Source of the DNA: an uncultured Kordia sp.
GTDB taxonomy: Bacteria; Bacteroidota; Bacteroidia; Flavobacteriales; Flavobacteriaceae
Direction: 5' to 3'
Assembly (NCBI GenBank): GCA_913054565.1
Contig: CAJXHW010000109.1
Span: forward strand, 1-6,270
DNA: 6,270 bases
In this document: positions 5,935 to 6,270 of the stretch, piece after piece
Position numbering within the stretch: the first letter of the stretch is position 1
Layout of the letters: every line of letters starts with the position of its first letter
Notes under the pieces: model-generated
The model's database searches: none
Told to the model about the DNA's origin: nothing
What the model saw: the letters and a program-made list of their open reading frames with translations, nothing else
Translations under genes and position numbers: made by a program

Positions 5935-6270
5935 GTGAAAAAAGAAACACGCAAGGATCAAATTATTCTAACTTCTGCAAAGCTTTTTAAAGAAAAAGGG
6001 TATGCTGCTGTAACCATGCGCGATATTGCAAAAGCTTTAGATATGAAAGCTGCCAGTCTATACAATCATATCAGTTCTAAGCAAGATATTTTAAAAATTA
6101 TTATCATTTCTATTGCTGAAGAGTTTACAAATGAAATGAATAGTATTCATACTTCTAAAGTAAGCTGTATCGATAAGTTACAGCAAATTGTAGCGCTTCA
6201 TATAGATATTGCTTATAGAAATTCTTACGGAATGGCTTCTTTGAATAACGATTGGATGCATTTGGAAGAG
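5935..6270 (+). CDS. TetR/AcrR-family transcriptional regulator, partial (C-terminus outside window)
   Basis: The frame is open from the GTG at 5935-5937 to the right edge, 112 codons. The N-terminal DNA-binding domain is complete: helix 1 about residues 6-21 (KDQIILTSAKLFKEKG), then VTMRDIAKALDMKAASLYNHISSKQDIL at 26-53, the canonical TetR helix-turn-helix with the SLYNHI recognition helix. The ligand-binding domain starts near residue 55 and is cut off. GTG is preferred because the next in-frame ATG (residue 28) would remove the first helix; there is no clear Shine-Dalgarno, as is usual here. The segment ASLNNDWMHLEE at 101-112 recalls, from memory, flavobacterial TetR proteins next to phenylacetate (paa) catabolism genes, so the downstream neighbours may be a paa cluster; the window cannot confirm this. 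The gene is divergent from the 600-residue hydrolase, which may or may not be a target. Ligand unknown. Confidence 0.9.
   Translation, partial: MKKETRKDQIILTSAKLFKEKGYAAVTMRDIAKALDMKAASLYNHISSKQDILKIIIISIAEEFTNEMNSIHTSKVSCIDKLQQIVALHIDIAYRNSYGMASLNNDWMHLEE

Overview
The window looks like chromosomal DNA from a Bacteroidota species, most likely of the family Flavobacteriaceae. The reasons are the low GC content (about one third by eye), promoter elements of the TTTG/TTG...TAnnTTTG type instead of sigma70 boxes, A-rich leaders mostly without Shine-Dalgarno sequences, signal peptides ending in Ala-Gln, and protein texture. No RNA gene, insertion sequence, CRISPR array or prophage gene is visible.

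Five genes lie on the minus strand; reading in their own direction from right to left they are as follows. (1) 5643-3841 is an exported 600-residue serine hydrolase of the class C beta-lactamase/peptidase S12 fold with beta-rich C-terminal modules. (2) 3828-3406 is a small VOC-fold (glyoxalase/dioxygenase superfamily) protein, 12 nt downstream, whose start codon appears to have been lost. (3) 3338-2814 is an XRE-type helix-turn-helix protein with a three-helix membrane domain. (4) 2694-1213 is a second exported serine hydrolase carrying C-terminal TPR-like repeats. (5) 966 to the left edge is a third serine hydrolase, membrane-anchored or exported and cut by the window edge. On the plus strand, divergent from the 600-residue hydrolase, a TetR-family regulator starts at 5935 and runs off the right edge.

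The three hydrolases share the SxxK / YxN / H(S/G)G active-site layout but have different appendages and are far too diverged to be recent duplicates. They probably act in the periplasm or at the envelope on peptides, peptidoglycan or ester substrates. None can be called a drug-resistance enzyme from sequence alone.

The most informative non-coding signals are: an intact ribosome binding site at 3836-3829 facing a missing start codon in the VOC gene; a perfect inverted repeat overlapping an exact TAnnTTTG element in front of the XRE gene, which suggests autoregulation; and a 23-bp near-palindrome just upstream of the tetR start, with the same GTTTC/GAAAC half-sites flanking the promoter of the divergent hydrolase. 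I see no convincing evidence of a new multi-gene system. The possible novelty is the local pairing of a membrane-tethered XRE regulator with an S12-type hydrolase.
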